Positions 38,541-49,886 of a DNA stretch of 64,000 nucleotides are shown here, one piece after another. The notes beneath the pieces are model-generated. The model made no database searches and was not told where the DNA came from. It worked only from the letters and a program-made list of their open reading frames with translations. Each line of letters starts with the position of its first letter. Within the stretch, counting starts at the first letter, position 1. The DNA comes from Rivularia sp. PCC 7116 (GTDB taxonomy: Bacteria; Cyanobacteriota; Cyanobacteriia; Cyanobacteriales; Nostocaceae). The position numbers and the translations under genes were made by a program. The DNA lies in NCBI RefSeq assembly GCF_000316665.1, contig NC_019678.1, positions 868,001-932,000 on the forward strand. The letters are read 5' to 3'.

Positions 38541-39326
38541 ATGCAGCTGATTGACACCCACGTTCATCTTAATTTCGACCAATTCCAACCGGACTTGGAA
38601 GCGGTTCGCTCTCGATGGCAGGAAGCGGGTGTAGTGCGCCTAGTCCATTCATGCGTTGAGCCATCAGAGTTTGCGGGCATCCAAGCATTAGCTAATCGAT
38701 TTCCCGAAATTAGTTTTGCAGTAGGATTACATCCTTTAGATGCCCAAAAATGGACATCTCAAACAGCATATGAAATTGAATCCCTGGCTGATTCCGGGGA
38801 TAAAATTGTTGCGATTGGGGAAATGGGATTGGATTTTTACAAGGCTGACGATCGCGAGCAACAGCTTTTGGTGTTAAAAAAGCAGCTAGAAATAGCCGTA
38901 AAGCTTAACTTGCCAGTGATTATCCACTGTAGAGATGCTGCATTAGAAATGAAGCAAGTGTTTGAAAGTTTCAAACAGCAGTATGGAGAAAATTTTAGGG
39001 GAGTAATGCACTGCTGGGGTGGAACACCAGAAGAAACCCAATGGTTTTTGGACTTGGGGTTTTACGTTAGCTTCAGTGGAACCGTTACTTTCAAAAAAGC
39101 CCATGCAATTAAAGAGTCAGCCACTATGGTAAGAGGCGATCGCCTTTTAATTGAAACTGACTGTCCTTTCCTAGCCCCAGTTCCAAAACGAGGGCAAAAA
39201 CGCAACGAACCGTCCTATGTCCGTTTCGTAGCCGAACAAGTAGCGAATTTACGAGGAGAAACTTTAGAGTCAATTGCTGCAACTACTACCAAAAATGCCT
39301 GCGATCTGTTTGGCTTAAAGCTATAA
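38541..39326 (+). CDS. TatD-family metal-dependent hydrolase
   Basis: 261 residues. Metal ligands of the TIM-barrel fold: His7 and His9 (DTHVHL), Glu in GEMGLDFY near 94, His in IHCRDA near 130, His in HCWGG near 156, and Asp in ETDCPFLAP near 207. TatD proteins are DNases acting on 3' ends or small RNAs; cyanobacterial members are largely untested. The gene is 63 bp behind rpsT, likely cotranscribed. Confidence 0.93.
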   Translation: MQLIDTHVHLNFDQFQPDLEAVRSRWQEAGVVRLVHSCVEPSEFAGIQALANRFPEISFAVGLHPLDAQKWTSQTAYEIESLADSGDKIVAIGEMGLDFYKADDREQQLLVLKKQLEIAVKLNLPVIIHCRDAALEMKQVFESFKQQYGENFRGVMHCWGGTPEETQWFLDLGFYVSFSGTVTFKKAHAIKESATMVRGDRLLIETDCPFLAPVPKRGQKRNEPSYVRFVAEQVANLRGETLESIAATTTKNACDLFGLKL

Positions 39327-40094
39327 AAACTATTTGATTAGCAATGCATTTGGGCTAGAAAAGAAAATCCTACTTTAGGAGGAGGGAAAATATGATATAA
39401 TTCTGTCCTCCGATTATATTTGCTTGGGTCATAATAGTTGAATGACGCTCGCAATATAATTATTTAGCTCAATTATCGAAGAACTATCAAATAGAAGCTA
39501 TTTTACGATTTGCCTCGTATCCCATTCGCGGATATCCACGAACGACAACTACCGCTTCGAGAACTTATACACAAGACTGATACATGAGTTATAACTAGCT
39601 TACTCAATCGGCTAAATTATTCCATTTATAGAAAACTGTTTAAGGTTCTGAGCTTGGGACAATAAAATTCGGTGAAGGGATGCGAAGTAATTCAAGAAAA
39701 ACTAGTTATTAATGCAAGAATTAATTCTTTTAGTAACAGGATACCACCACTACGAAGTTAGAAAGGCTGTTGGAATAGCAACAAGCATCCATTAGGAGAC
39801 GGCATTGCTTGTTAATTAAAGCGCACCTTGGAGGGGGGAATAAGCAAAGTGAAACAGTTTCTTCTAAATTACAAACCGAGCTTATCTTTTAGCAAACTCA
39901 AGCAAATAATTGCGATGCAGGTAAAATTACTTTCTGGGAAAGGGAGGATTGATTATTTGATGCAGATGCTATTTAGAGGCTATTATCCTCCATTAAATCC
40001 ATGCAAAGGTTTCACTACGACAGCGGCATGATGAGAATTTCCTAAACGAAAGACAACTTTCTTTAATCCCTTTAACCCCTTTATAGATTTTAAT
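39327..40094. promoter_or_regulatory. Long leader region upstream of rpoB
   Basis: 768 bp between tatD and rpoB. A weak open frame at 39828-40031 shows no family features. The region should hold the rpo operon promoter and a long 5' leader. It contains a few purine-rich GGAGG-type stretches (near 39379 and 39831) but no recognisable RNA structure. No L10 or L12 genes are present here, as expected in cyanobacteria. Confidence 0.45.
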
Positions 40095-43000
40095 ATGGGC
40101 ATGAATTACGACTCAATGACAGAACCGGGCTTCATGTTGCCCGATTTAATTGAAATTCAACGTTCTAGCTTTCGCTGGTTTTTAGAAGAAGGGTTAATAG
40201 AAGAGCTTAATTCCTTTAGTCCCATTACTGATTACACCGGCAAATTAGAACTGCACTTCTTAGGACAAAACTACAAGCTTAAAGAGCCTAAATATGGTGT
40301 AGATGAATCAAAGCGTCGGGACAGTACCTATGCGGTGCAAATGTACGTACCCACACGCTTGATAAATAAAGAAACTGGTGAAATTAAAGAGCAAGAAGTA
40401 TTTATCGGTGACTTGCCTTTGATGACCGAACGCGGCACTTTTATTATTAACGGTGCAGAGCGGGTAATTGTCAACCAAATAGTTAGATCCCCAGGAGTTT
40501 ACTACAAATCCGAAATCGATAAAAACGGTCGCCGTACCTATTCTGCTAGTTTAATTCCCAACCGGGGCGCATGGCTGAAGTTTGAAACAGACCGTAACGA
40601 TCTAGTGTGGGTCAGAATTGATAAGACTCGTAAGCTGTCGGCTCAAGTATTGCTAAAAGCATTAGGGCTTACCAACAACGAAATTTTCGACGCTATGCGT
40701 CACCCAGAATACTTCCAGAAAACCATTGAAAAAGAAGGGGAGTTTTCTGAAGAAGAAGCCTTAATGGAACTGTATCGTAAGCTGCGTCCCGGTGAACCGC
40801 CTACAGTCTTAGGCGGACAACAGCTTTTAGACTCGCGCTTTTTCGATGCGAAACGGTACGATTTAGGTCGCGTCGGACGCTACAAACTCAACAAGAAATT
40901 ACGCCTGCAAATTCCAGATACAGTTAGGGTGTTGACGGCTCCAGATATTTTGGCAGCAGTCGATTACCTAATGAACTTAGAATTTGATATCGGTAATATT
41001 GATGACATCGATCACCTTGGTAATCGCCGAGTTAGAAGTGTCGGTGAATTGCTGCAAAACCAGGTAAGGGTAGGTTTGAATCGTTTGGAGCGAATTATCC
41101 GCGAACGTATGACCGTATCCGATTCCGAGTCCTTGACTCCTGCTTCTTTGGTGAACCCCAAACCTTTGGTAGCAGCAATCAAAGAATTTTTTGGTTCCTC
41201 ACAGCTATCTCAGTTCATGGACCAAACTAATCCTTTGGCAGAACTGACCCATAAACGAAGACTCTCAGCATTAGGTCCTGGCGGTTTAACTAGGGAACGT
41301 GCCGGTTTTGCAGTTCGAGATATTCACCCGTCTCACTACGGACGTATATGCCCGATTGAAACTCCAGAAGGTCCCAACGCCGGACTGATAGGTTCCTTAG
41401 CTACTCACGCCAAAGTAAATCTATACGGCTTCTTAGAAACTCCTTTCCGTCCGGTAGAAAACGGAAAAGTCATGTTTGAGAAGCAAGCGCTTTACATGAC
41501 TGCTGACGAGGAAGATGATTTACGGGTGGCTCCTGGTGATACTCCCCTTGATGAAAATGGATACATTATTGGTTCCCAGGTACCAGTACGCTATCGCCAA
41601 GATTGGGCAACTACCACACCAGAGCAGGTGGATTATGTAGCGGTTTCTCCGGTGCAGATTGTTTCAGTAGCAACAAGTTTGATTCCCTTCTTGGAGCATG
41701 ACGACGCTAACCGTGCTTTGATGGGGTCGAACATGCAACGGCAAGCAGTACCGTTACTCAAGCCAGAGCGTCCTTTAGTCGGAACTGGTTTAGAAGCCCA
41801 AGCAGCGAGAGACTCCGGGATGGTAATCGTATCCCGTACCGACGGTGACGTAACTTTTGTAGACGCTACAGAAATTCGCGTTCGCCCCGCACCAGACCAG
41901 CGCGAAGAAGTTTACATAATTTCTAAATACCAGCGTTCCAACCAAGATACCTGTTTAAACCAAAGACCGTTGGTAAGAATTGGTGAAAGAGTTGTTGCCG
42001 GACAAGTACTTGCTGATGGTTCTTCCACAGAAGGTGGGGAATTAGCATTGGGACAAAACATCGTAGTAGCCTATATGCCTTGGGAAGGTTACAACTACGA
42101 AGATGCAATTCTGATCAGCGAACGCTTGGTACAAGATGATGTTTATACCTCAATTCACATTGAGAAATACGAAATTGAGGCAAGGCAAACCAAGTTGGGA
42201 CCAGAAGAAATCACCAGAGAAATTCCCAACGTTGGTGAAGACGCGCTGCGAAATTTAGACGAGCAGGGAATTATCCGCGTTGGTGCCTGGGTAGAAGCTG
42301 GAGATATCTTGGTAGGTAAAGTAACGCCTAAAGGTGAATCCGACCAGCCACCGGAAGAGAAATTATTACGAGCAATATTTGGTGAAAAAGCCAGAGACGT
42401 AAGGGATAACTCTTTGAGAGTACCCAACGGTGAAAAGGGAAGAGTCGTAGATGTGCGGATATTTACCCGCGAGCAAGGTGACGAACTTCCACCAGGAGCA
42501 AACATGGTGGTGCGAGTTTATGTAGCTCAAAAGCGGAAAATCCAAGTCGGCGACAAAATGGCCGGAAGACACGGTAATAAAGGAATTATTTCCAAGATAT
42601 TACCTTTGGAAGATATGCCTTATTTACCCGATGGTTCTTGTGTAGATATCGTACTCAATCCCTTGGGTGTACCGAGCCGGATGAACGTAGGACAGGTATT
42701 CGAGTGCTTGCTTGGTTGGGCAGGTCATACCTTGGGGGTAAGATTTAAGATTACGCCTTTCGATGAAATGTATGGTGAAGAATCATCCCGACAAATCGTC
42801 CACGGCAAGCTGCAAGAAGGAAGAGACGAAACCGGCAAAGACTGGGTATATAATCCCGACAACCCAGGAAAAATTCAAGTTTATGACGGTCGTACTGGAG
42901 AACCTTTTGACCGAGCGGTGACTATTGGTGTAGCTTACATGCTCAAATTGGTTCACTTGGTAGACGATAAAATCCACGCTCGTTCTACAGGTCCTTACTC

Positions 43001-43400
43001 CTTGGTTACCCAACAGCCATTGGGTGGAAAAGCACAGCAAGGCGGTCAGCGTTTCGGAGAAATGGAAGTATGGGCATTGGAAGCATTCGGTGCAGCTTAT
43101 ACCTTACAGGAATTGTTGACAGTTAAATCCGACGATATGCAAGGACGTAACGAAGCTCTTAACGCCATTGTCAAAGGAAAAGCAATTCCTCGTCCGGGAA
43201 CGCCAGAATCCTTCAAAGTATTGATGCGAGAATTGCAATCCTTGGGATTAGATATCGCCGTTCATAAAGTCGAAACTCAAAACGACGGTAGTTCCTTGGA
43301 TGTAGAAGTTGACCTTATGGCAGACCAAAACTCTCGTCGTACACCACCCCGTCCGACCTATGAATCATTGACACGCGAGTCGATTGAAGAAGAGCAGTAA
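40095..43400 (+). CDS. rpoB: RNA polymerase beta subunit
   Basis: 1101 residues, the short cyanobacterial form without some proteobacterial insertions. Landmarks: [22 protein letters not shown] at the start, the rifampicin region ([33 protein letters not shown]), [18 protein letters not shown], and the C-terminal [25 protein letters not shown]. Translation starts at [10 protein letters not shown], where Met1 and Met3 are both possible. First gene of rpoB-rpoC1-rpoC2. Confidence 0.97.
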   Translation: MGMNYDSMTEPGFMLPDLIEIQRSSFRWFLEEGLIEELNSFSPITDYTGKLELHFLGQNYKLKEPKYGVDESKRRDSTYAVQMYVPTRLINKETGEIKEQEVFIGDLPLMTERGTFIINGAERVIVNQIVRSPGVYYKSEIDKNGRRTYSASLIPNRGAWLKFETDRNDLVWVRIDKTRKLSAQVLLKALGLTNNEIFDAMRHPEYFQKTIEKEGEFSEEEALMELYRKLRPGEPPTVLGGQQLLDSRFFDAKRYDLGRVGRYKLNKKLRLQIPDTVRVLTAPDILAAVDYLMNLEFDIGNIDDIDHLGNRRVRSVGELLQNQVRVGLNRLERIIRERMTVSDSESLTPASLVNPKPLVAAIKEFFGSSQLSQFMDQTNPLAELTHKRRLSALGPGGLTRERAGFAVRDIHPSHYGRICPIETPEGPNAGLIGSLATHAKVNLYGFLETPFRPVENGKVMFEKQALYMTADEEDDLRVAPGDTPLDENGYIIGSQVPVRYRQDWATTTPEQVDYVAVSPVQIVSVATSLIPFLEHDDANRALMGSNMQRQAVPLLKPERPLVGTGLEAQAARDSGMVIVSRTDGDVTFVDATEIRVRPAPDQREEVYIISKYQRSNQDTCLNQRPLVRIGERVVAGQVLADGSSTEGGELALGQNIVVAYMPWEGYNYEDAILISERLVQDDVYTSIHIEKYEIEARQTKLGPEEITREIPNVGEDALRNLDEQGIIRVGAWVEAGDILVGKVTPKGESDQPPEEKLLRAIFGEKARDVRDNSLRVPNGEKGRVVDVRIFTREQGDELPPGANMVVRVYVAQKRKIQVGDKMAGRHGNKGIISKILPLEDMPYLPDGSCVDIVLNPLGVPSRMNVGQVFECLLGWAGHTLGVRFKITPFDEMYGEESSRQIVHGKLQEGRDETGKDWVYNPDNPGKIQVYDGRTGEPFDRAVTIGVAYMLKLVHLVDDKIHARSTGPYSLVTQQPLGGKAQQGGQRFGEMEVWALEAFGAAYTLQELLTVKSDDMQGRNEALNAIVKGKAIPRPGTPESFKVLMRELQSLGLDIAVHKVETQNDGSSLDVEVDLMADQNSRRTPPRPTYESLTRESIEEEQ

Positions 43401-43590
43401 AGGTTAAAGGTTAAAGGTTATAGGTTAAAGGTTATAAGAGGTAATAGGTACTACGCAAAATGTAGGTAACTACGAGCGCAAAAATTGTGGTTCCCGCCAT
43501 TAATACCTTTAACCTGTTCCAACCTTTAACCTATTCCAACCTTTGACCTTTGACCTTTGACCTTTGACCTATAACCTTTGACCTCTAAAA
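43401..43590. repeat. Inverted pair of heptamer-repeat arrays between rpoB and rpoC1
   Basis: 43401-43438 holds tandem AGGTTAA/AGGTTAT units; 43503-43585 holds tandem units of the opposite sense (CCTTTAA, CCTTTGA, CCTATAA). The two arrays are roughly reverse complements, so the mRNA can fold into a long interrupted hairpin. The 190-bp gap lies within an essential operon. Confidence 0.8.
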
Positions 43591-45468
43591 ATGAGAAATT
43601 CTCAAAATAATCAATTTGATTACGTAAAAATTGGTCTGGCTTCACCCGAACGTATTCGCCAGTGGGGAGAAAGAACTTTACCTAATTCTCAGGTGGTTGG
43701 AGAAGTAACCAAGCCGGAAACTATCAACTACCGGACTTTGAAGCCAGAAATGGATGGGCTGTTCTGCGAAAGAATTTTTGGTCCTGCTAAAGACTGGGAA
43801 TGTCATTGCGGTAAATATAAGAGAGTACGTCATAGAGGTATTGTTTGCGAGCGCTGCGGTGTGGAAGTCACCGAATCAAGAGTGCGCCGTCACCGCATGG
43901 GCTATATAAAGCTAGCTGCTCCTGTAGCTCACGTTTGGTATCTCAAAGGTATTCCCAGCTATATTTCCATTCTGCTGGATATGCCTTTAAGGGATGTAGA
44001 ACAAATAGTTTACTTTAATTCTTATGTAGTTCTAGCTCCAGGAAATGCGGAATCCTTAAGTTATAAGCAGTTACTCACAGAAGACCAATGGCTGGAAATT
44101 GAAGACCAGATTTACAGCGAGGATTCCACTTTAGAAGGTGTAGAAGTTGGTATTGGTGCGGAAGCCTTGCTGCGTTTGTTAGCGGATATCGTCTTAGAGC
44201 CAGAGGCTGAAAAATTACGTGAGGAAATAACTAACGCCAAAGGTCAAAAAAGAGCCAAGTTGATTAAGCGGTTGCGGGTAATAGATAACTTTATCGCGAC
44301 TGGCTCGAAGCCGGAATGGATGGTAATGACAGTGATTCCGGTAATTCCTCCAGACTTACGTCCGATGGTACAGCTTGACGGTGGTCGTTTTGCGACTAGC
44401 GATTTAAACGATTTGTATCGACGGGTGATCAACCGGAACAATCGTTTGGCAAGATTGCAGGAAATTCTGGCACCAGAAATTATTGTTCGTAACGAAAAAC
44501 GAATGCTGCAAGAAGCAGTAGACGCTCTTATTGATAACGGTCGTCGGGGGCGTACTGTAGTTGGTGCAAACAATCGTCCGCTGAAATCTTTATCCGACAT
44601 TATTGAAGGTAAACAAGGACGTTTTCGTCAGAACTTGTTGGGTAAACGGGTAGACTATTCCGGAAGAAGCGTAATTGTAGTTGGTCCGAAGCTAAATATT
44701 CACCAGTGCGGTTTGCCTCGGGAAATGGCAATTGAATTATTCCAGCCTTTTGTAATCAATCGATTAATTAGGGGCGGTATGGTGAATAACATCAAAGCGG
44801 CGAAGAAATTAATTGCTCGTTCGGACCCCCAAGTTTGGGATGTTCTGGAAGAAGTGATTGAAGGACACCCAGTTATGCTTAACCGTGCCCCAACTTTACA
44901 CCGTTTGGGTATTCAAGCATTTGAGCCAATTTTAGTAGAAGGACGAGCAATTCAACTGCATCCTTTGGTATGTCCGGCATTTAACGCCGACTTTGACGGC
45001 GACCAAATGGCAGTACACGTACCTTTATCTTTGGAATCGCAATCGGAAGCCAGATTGTTGATGCTCGCTTCTAACAATATACTTTCACCAGCTACCGGTA
45101 AGCCGATTATTACACCCAGCCAAGACATGGTACTGGGAGCATATTATTTAACAGCAGAAAATCCCGGAGCAAGCAAGGGTGCTGGGGGATATTATGCATC
45201 TTTAAATGACGTAGTCATGGCTTACGAACAAGAACAAGTAGATTTGCACGCTTATGTTTACGTCCGCTACGACGGCGAAGTAGAACAAGATGCGGATGAT
45301 AAAAAGCCTGTAGAAGTTACAGACAACGAAGATGGTACTCGTACCTTACGCTATAAATTCCGTCGCGTTAGAGAAGATGAAGCAGGTAATTTACTATCTC
45401 AGTATATATATACAACGCCGGGTCGCGTAATTTATAACATGGCTATTCAAGAAGCTTTAGCAAGTTAG
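43591..45468 (+). CDS. rpoC1: RNA polymerase gamma subunit (N-terminal part of beta')
   Basis: 625 residues. In cyanobacteria the beta' subunit is split; this part carries the zinc-binding Cys cluster ([20 protein letters not shown], residues about 71-90), the lid/clamp region and the catalytic NADFDGDQM motif (about 467-475) that binds the active-site magnesium. Landmarks [10 protein letters not shown] and [10 protein letters not shown] are also present. Length is as expected. Confidence 0.97.
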   Translation: MRNSQNNQFDYVKIGLASPERIRQWGERTLPNSQVVGEVTKPETINYRTLKPEMDGLFCERIFGPAKDWECHCGKYKRVRHRGIVCERCGVEVTESRVRRHRMGYIKLAAPVAHVWYLKGIPSYISILLDMPLRDVEQIVYFNSYVVLAPGNAESLSYKQLLTEDQWLEIEDQIYSEDSTLEGVEVGIGAEALLRLLADIVLEPEAEKLREEITNAKGQKRAKLIKRLRVIDNFIATGSKPEWMVMTVIPVIPPDLRPMVQLDGGRFATSDLNDLYRRVINRNNRLARLQEILAPEIIVRNEKRMLQEAVDALIDNGRRGRTVVGANNRPLKSLSDIIEGKQGRFRQNLLGKRVDYSGRSVIVVGPKLNIHQCGLPREMAIELFQPFVINRLIRGGMVNNIKAAKKLIARSDPQVWDVLEEVIEGHPVMLNRAPTLHRLGIQAFEPILVEGRAIQLHPLVCPAFNADFDGDQMAVHVPLSLESQSEARLLMLASNNILSPATGKPIITPSQDMVLGAYYLTAENPGASKGAGGYYASLNDVVMAYEQEQVDLHAYVYVRYDGEVEQDADDKKPVEVTDNEDGTRTLRYKFRRVREDEAGNLLSQYIYTTPGRVIYNMAIQEALAS

Positions 45469-45663
45469 TTATTAGTTATTAGTATGGGTAACTAATAACT
45501 AATAACTAATAACTAACTGCCAACAACTAACAACTAACCCTTCGGGTATCTCCTTCCGGGAGACGCTGCGCTAACAGCAGTCGCACTCTGCGAGAAAGCC
45601 TCCGGCTTACATGGGGGAAATCTCCTTTCTGCGCGCTGCTTCACTTCTAACAACTAACTACTA
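45469..45663. repeat. Repeat-filled spacer between rpoC1 and rpoC2
   Basis: 45470-45535 holds heptamer repeats of the TAATAAC/CAACTAA kind. 45538-45640 is GC-richer with several small inverted repeats (for example CTCCTTCCGGGAG and GCGCTAACAGC), which resembles the dispersed palindromic elements of Nostocales. The rpoC2 start follows CAACTAACTACTA without a clear ribosome binding site. Confidence 0.8.
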
Positions 45664-48600
45664 ATGAACGAAAAAATGATTTTCCGCAACCGCGTGGTTG
45701 ATAAGAAGCAACTAAGAAAGCTGATTGCGTGGGGTTTCACTCATTACGGTACGGCTCGAACTGCTGTAATGGCGGATAAGTTAAAAGATTTGGGTTTTCG
45801 TTATGCTACCAAGGCTGGTGTTTCTATTAGCGTTGATGACCTAATGGTTCCACCGTCGAAACGTTCTTTGCTAGACGCTGCCGAAGAAGAAATTCGCGCT
45901 ACTGAAAAGCGGTACCAGCGTGGAGAGATTACTGAGGTAGAACGTTTTCAGAAGGTAATTGATACTTGGAACGGTACTTCTGAAGCTCTTAAAGATGAGG
46001 TGGTAAGTCACTTTAAAAGCAATAATCCCCTTAACTCGGTATACATGATGGCATTTAGTGGTGCTAGGGGTAATATTTCCCAGGTACGTCAGTTGGTGGG
46101 AATGCGGGGATTAATGGCAGATCCACAAGGGGAAATTATTGACTTACCAATTAAAACTAATTTCCGCGAAGGACTGACGGTAACTGAATACATCATCTCT
46201 TCTTACGGTGCCCGTAAAGGATTGGTGGATACTGCACTGCGAACTGCTGATAGTGGTTATCTTACCAGACGTTTGGTGGATGTATCCCAAGATGTGATTA
46301 TCCGCGAAACTGACTGCGGTACTTCTCGCGGTATTCCTGTTGTGGCGATGATGGAAGGGAATAAAACTTTAATTCCTCTTTCCAGTCGTCTTTTAGGAAG
46401 AGCAGTTAACGAAGATGTGGTGCATCCCAAAACTGGTGAAGTACTTGCAACTCGCAATACCCCGATTACTGAAGAACTTGCAGACGAGATTGAAGCCTCC
46501 GGTGTTACAAAGGTAGAAGTTCGTTCTCCCCTAACTTGTGAAGCCGCACGTAGTGTCTGCCAGCATTGTTACGGCTGGAGTTTAGCACATGCCAAGATGG
46601 TGGATTTGGGTGAAGCAGTAGGTATTATTGCCGCTCAAAGTATTGGGGAACCAGGTACTCAGCTAACCATGCGTACCTTCCACACTGGGGGTGTATTTAC
46701 CGGGGAAGTCGCGCAACAAGTACGAGCTAAAGCCGATGGTACGGTTCGTTTTAAAGGCAAATTCCGCACCAGACCTTTCCGTACCCGTCACGGTGAAGAT
46801 GCTTTGTTTGTAGAAACCAATGGAACTTTAGTTCTGGAACCGAGCGGCAGTCCCAAGTCATCTGGGATGGAAATTGGGGTAACTAAAGGTTCAACTTTAT
46901 ATGTAAATAATGGCTCGAAGATTAAGCAGGGTCAATTATTAGCAGAAGTCGCCTTGGGTGCAAGAACTACAAGAATTAACACTGAAAAGGCTGTAAAAGA
47001 TGTAGCTTCTGATATTGCCGGACAAGTCCGGTTTGCCGATGTCGTTGCAGAACAAAAAACTGACCGTCAAGGGAATACTACTACTACGGCAGTAAGAGGC
47101 GGTTTGATTTGGATTTTGTCGGGAGAAGTATATAATTTACCTCCTGGAGCCGAATTGGTAGTTGAAAACGGCGACAAAATTCAAACTAACGGTGTAATTG
47201 CCGAAACCAAGTTGACCTCTCAACATGGCGGTGGCGTGCGCTTACCAGAAGCAACTCCTGGTAAAAGTACTCGGGAAATCGAAATAATGACAGCTTCGAT
47301 TGTTTTGGATAGAGCCGCCGTTACCGTCCAAAGTTCTCAAGGGCGGAATAACTATTTAATTACTACTGCAAACAATCAAGTCTTTAATTTGAGAGCCACT
47401 CCCGGCACAAAAGTACAAAACTCTCAAGTTGTAGCAGAATTAATAGACGATCGCTATCGTACCAATACTGGAGGATTGCTGAAATTCTCCGGAGTTGAAG
47501 TACAGAAGAAAGGTAAGGCAAAACAAGGTTATGAAGTGGTGCAGGGAGGTACCTTATTATGGATACCCGAAGAAACCCACGAAGTTAATAAAGATATCTC
47601 CTTGTTAATCGTCGAAGACGGTCAATTTGTGAATGCTGGTGATGAAGTTGTTAAAGACATCTTCTGTCAAAATAGCGGTGTTGTTGAAGTCACTCAGAAA
47701 AACGATATTTTACGAGAAGTCGTAGTTAAACCGGGCGAACTGCTAATGGTTGACGATCCAGAAGCAGTGATGAGTAAAGACGGGACTTTTGTGCAAGCCG
47801 GTGAAGAATTTTTGGGTACAACCTTTACAGAGCTACGCTATATCGAATACGTAGAGACACCAGAAGGTCCAGCAGTATTAAGTCGTCCTGTAGTTGAATT
47901 TCCCATACCAACCGACCCAGAAGTACCATCTACTACTTCGGGTACTGATGAAAATGGGCGTTCCATCCAGTTAAAAGCAGTACAAAAAATATCTTATAAA
48001 GACTCAGAGCGCATCAAGTCTGTAGAAGGTGTAGAACTGCTGCGAACCCAGTTGGTGTTAGAAATTGAGCAAGAAGGTGATGAACATACTACTTCTCCCC
48101 TTGCAGCAGATATCGAATTGGTCGCTGATGAAAACGACCCAGAAATTCAACGCTTGCAATTGGTAATTTTAGAATCTTTGGTGATTCGTCGCGATATTGC
48201 TGCTGATGCGACTCAGGGAAGTACCAATACCAATCTGGAAGTCGTTGACGGACAAACCATAGAACCTGGTGCTGTAGTATCCCGTACCCAAATCTTGTGT
48301 AAAGAAGGAGGTACAATTCAAGGCGTGAAGGTGGGAACTGATGCACCTCGTCGCTGCTTGATATTAAGAACCGGCGATACCTTTACTATTAATTTGAATC
48401 AAGCTCCTACCTGTAAAGTTGGCGACTTGTTAGTTGAAGGTGCTGAAATTGCTCCTGGAATATTCGCAGAACTTTCCGGACAAGTAGTTGATGCAGGTAC
48501 CGGTAGTAGGGCAATTAACGCCAGTAATAGTGAGGAAGAGGGAAGTATAGTACCAGCAGGAGAATCTTCTCACTATCTTACCTTGCGGATGGGTCGCCCC

Positions 48601-49818
48601 TATCGAGTCAGCCCTGGTGCCATACTGCAAGTAGATGATACCGATTTGGTACAGCGTGGTGACAACTTAGTATTGTTAGTATTTGAACGCGCCAAAACCG
48701 GTGATATCATTCAAGGTTTGCCTCGAATTGAAGAACTGCTTGAAGCTCGTAAACCCAAAGAAGGCTGTATTTTGGCTCGCAGAACTGGAGAAGTTAAACC
48801 AGTTTATGGCGACGGTGACGAGGCGATCGCCATTAAAATTCTGGAAGCAGGGGGTGTAGTCACCGATTATTCTCTCGGCCCAGGACAAAATATGGTAGTT
48901 TCTGAAGGGCAAACGGTAGAAACCGGACAACCGCTAACAGATGGGCCATCTAACCCTCATGAAATATTGGAAGTATTCTTTAACCAAGGTTCCGATGAAG
49001 GGGTTTACGCTTGTGCCAGCCACGCTTTGCAAAAAGTACAGAGCTTCTTGGTGAATGAAGTACAGTCGGTATACCAATCTCAGGGAATTGACATTGCGGA
49101 CAAGCATATTGAAGTAATTGTACGTCAGATGACCTCCAAAGTCCGAGTAGATGACGGCGGCGATACGACAATGCTACCTGGAGAATTGGTGGAACTGCGT
49201 CAAATCGAACAGGTAAATGAAGCGATGTCCATTACTGGTGGTGCCAAGGCTCAGTATACGCCAGTATTATTAGGGATAACTAAAGCATCATTGAATACAG
49301 ATAGTTTCATCTCAGCCGCATCCTTCCAGGAAACAACTCGCGTTCTTACCGAAGCAGCAATCGAAGGAAAGTCCGACTGGTTGCGTGGTTTGAAAGAAAA
49401 TGTGATTATTGGACGATTAATTCCTGCGGGTACTGGATTCAATGCTTATGAAGAGATGGGTATAGTTGATGACTATGCTGGCGACATGAGCAACAGCGTC
49501 TTGGATGAAGTCGATGACCCATTAGATATGGTCTTAGACGATCGTACAGCCCGCAGTTATAATTTGGATTCTCCAACAATGACTCCAGATTTTGGAAACA
49601 GAACTGCTTCACCATCAATATTAGATGATACTAATGAATTGATGGGCAGTAGCTTACCAGTAACTGCCGACAGCGAAGCTATTAAGGATTTAAATCCAAT
49701 ACAAGACGATAATGATTTAAATCAAGTCAGCAACGATAGTGTCTTGGAAGACTTAAAAGAATTTGGATTAGACACCAACTTCTCACCCGATACCGATTTC
49801 TCATCAGATGACGAATAA
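45664..49818 (+). CDS. rpoC2: RNA polymerase beta' subunit (C-terminal part)
   Basis: 1384 residues. The N-terminal part has the bridge-helix/trigger-loop sequence ([20 protein letters not shown], then [38 protein letters not shown]) and the cysteines of the second zinc site ([17 protein letters not shown]). The large middle region (about 330-990) is the cyanobacterial insertion in the trigger loop, made of repeated SBHM-type beta modules. A Ser/Asp-rich acidic tail of about 110 residues ends the protein ([15 protein letters not shown] to SSDDE). The start MNEKMIF leaves two possible Met codons. Confidence 0.96.
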   Translation: MNEKMIFRNRVVDKKQLRKLIAWGFTHYGTARTAVMADKLKDLGFRYATKAGVSISVDDLMVPPSKRSLLDAAEEEIRATEKRYQRGEITEVERFQKVIDTWNGTSEALKDEVVSHFKSNNPLNSVYMMAFSGARGNISQVRQLVGMRGLMADPQGEIIDLPIKTNFREGLTVTEYIISSYGARKGLVDTALRTADSGYLTRRLVDVSQDVIIRETDCGTSRGIPVVAMMEGNKTLIPLSSRLLGRAVNEDVVHPKTGEVLATRNTPITEELADEIEASGVTKVEVRSPLTCEAARSVCQHCYGWSLAHAKMVDLGEAVGIIAAQSIGEPGTQLTMRTFHTGGVFTGEVAQQVRAKADGTVRFKGKFRTRPFRTRHGEDALFVETNGTLVLEPSGSPKSSGMEIGVTKGSTLYVNNGSKIKQGQLLAEVALGARTTRINTEKAVKDVASDIAGQVRFADVVAEQKTDRQGNTTTTAVRGGLIWILSGEVYNLPPGAELVVENGDKIQTNGVIAETKLTSQHGGGVRLPEATPGKSTREIEIMTASIVLDRAAVTVQSSQGRNNYLITTANNQVFNLRATPGTKVQNSQVVAELIDDRYRTNTGGLLKFSGVEVQKKGKAKQGYEVVQGGTLLWIPEETHEVNKDISLLIVEDGQFVNAGDEVVKDIFCQNSGVVEVTQKNDILREVVVKPGELLMVDDPEAVMSKDGTFVQAGEEFLGTTFTELRYIEYVETPEGPAVLSRPVVEFPIPTDPEVPSTTSGTDENGRSIQLKAVQKISYKDSERIKSVEGVELLRTQLVLEIEQEGDEHTTSPLAADIELVADENDPEIQRLQLVILESLVIRRDIAADATQGSTNTNLEVVDGQTIEPGAVVSRTQILCKEGGTIQGVKVGTDAPRRCLILRTGDTFTINLNQAPTCKVGDLLVEGAEIAPGIFAELSGQVVDAGTGSRAINASNSEEEGSIVPAGESSHYLTLRMGRPYRVSPGAILQVDDTDLVQRGDNLVLLVFERAKTGDIIQGLPRIEELLEARKPKEGCILARRTGEVKPVYGDGDEAIAIKILEAGGVVTDYSLGPGQNMVVSEGQTVETGQPLTDGPSNPHEILEVFFNQGSDEGVYACASHALQKVQSFLVNEVQSVYQSQGIDIADKHIEVIVRQMTSKVRVDDGGDTTMLPGELVELRQIEQVNEAMSITGGAKAQYTPVLLGITKASLNTDSFISAASFQETTRVLTEAAIEGKSDWLRGLKENVIIGRLIPAGTGFNAYEEMGIVDDYAGDMSNSVLDEVDDPLDMVLDDRTARSYNLDSPTMTPDFGNRTASPSILDDTNELMGSSLPVTADSEAIKDLNPIQDDNDLNQVSNDSVLEDLKEFGLDTNFSPDTDFSSDDE

Positions 49819-49856
49819 AACCTAATTCATCTTGATAAGAATAAGATTAATCAGTA

Positions 49857-49883
49857 AATCCCAGCTAATCTGGGATTTTTTTT
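49857..49883 (+). terminator. Rho-independent terminator of the rpo operon
   Basis: 8-bp stem AATCCCAG / CTGGGATT with a 5-nt loop and a run of eight T. It lies 39 bp behind the rpoC2 stop and just before the 3' end of the convergent cellulase gene. Confidence 0.9.
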
Positions 49884-49886
49884 GAT

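Noticed and set aside
39828-40031. 67-codon open frame in the rpoB leader
   Set aside because: Composition is like the flanking spacer and no family motif is visible.
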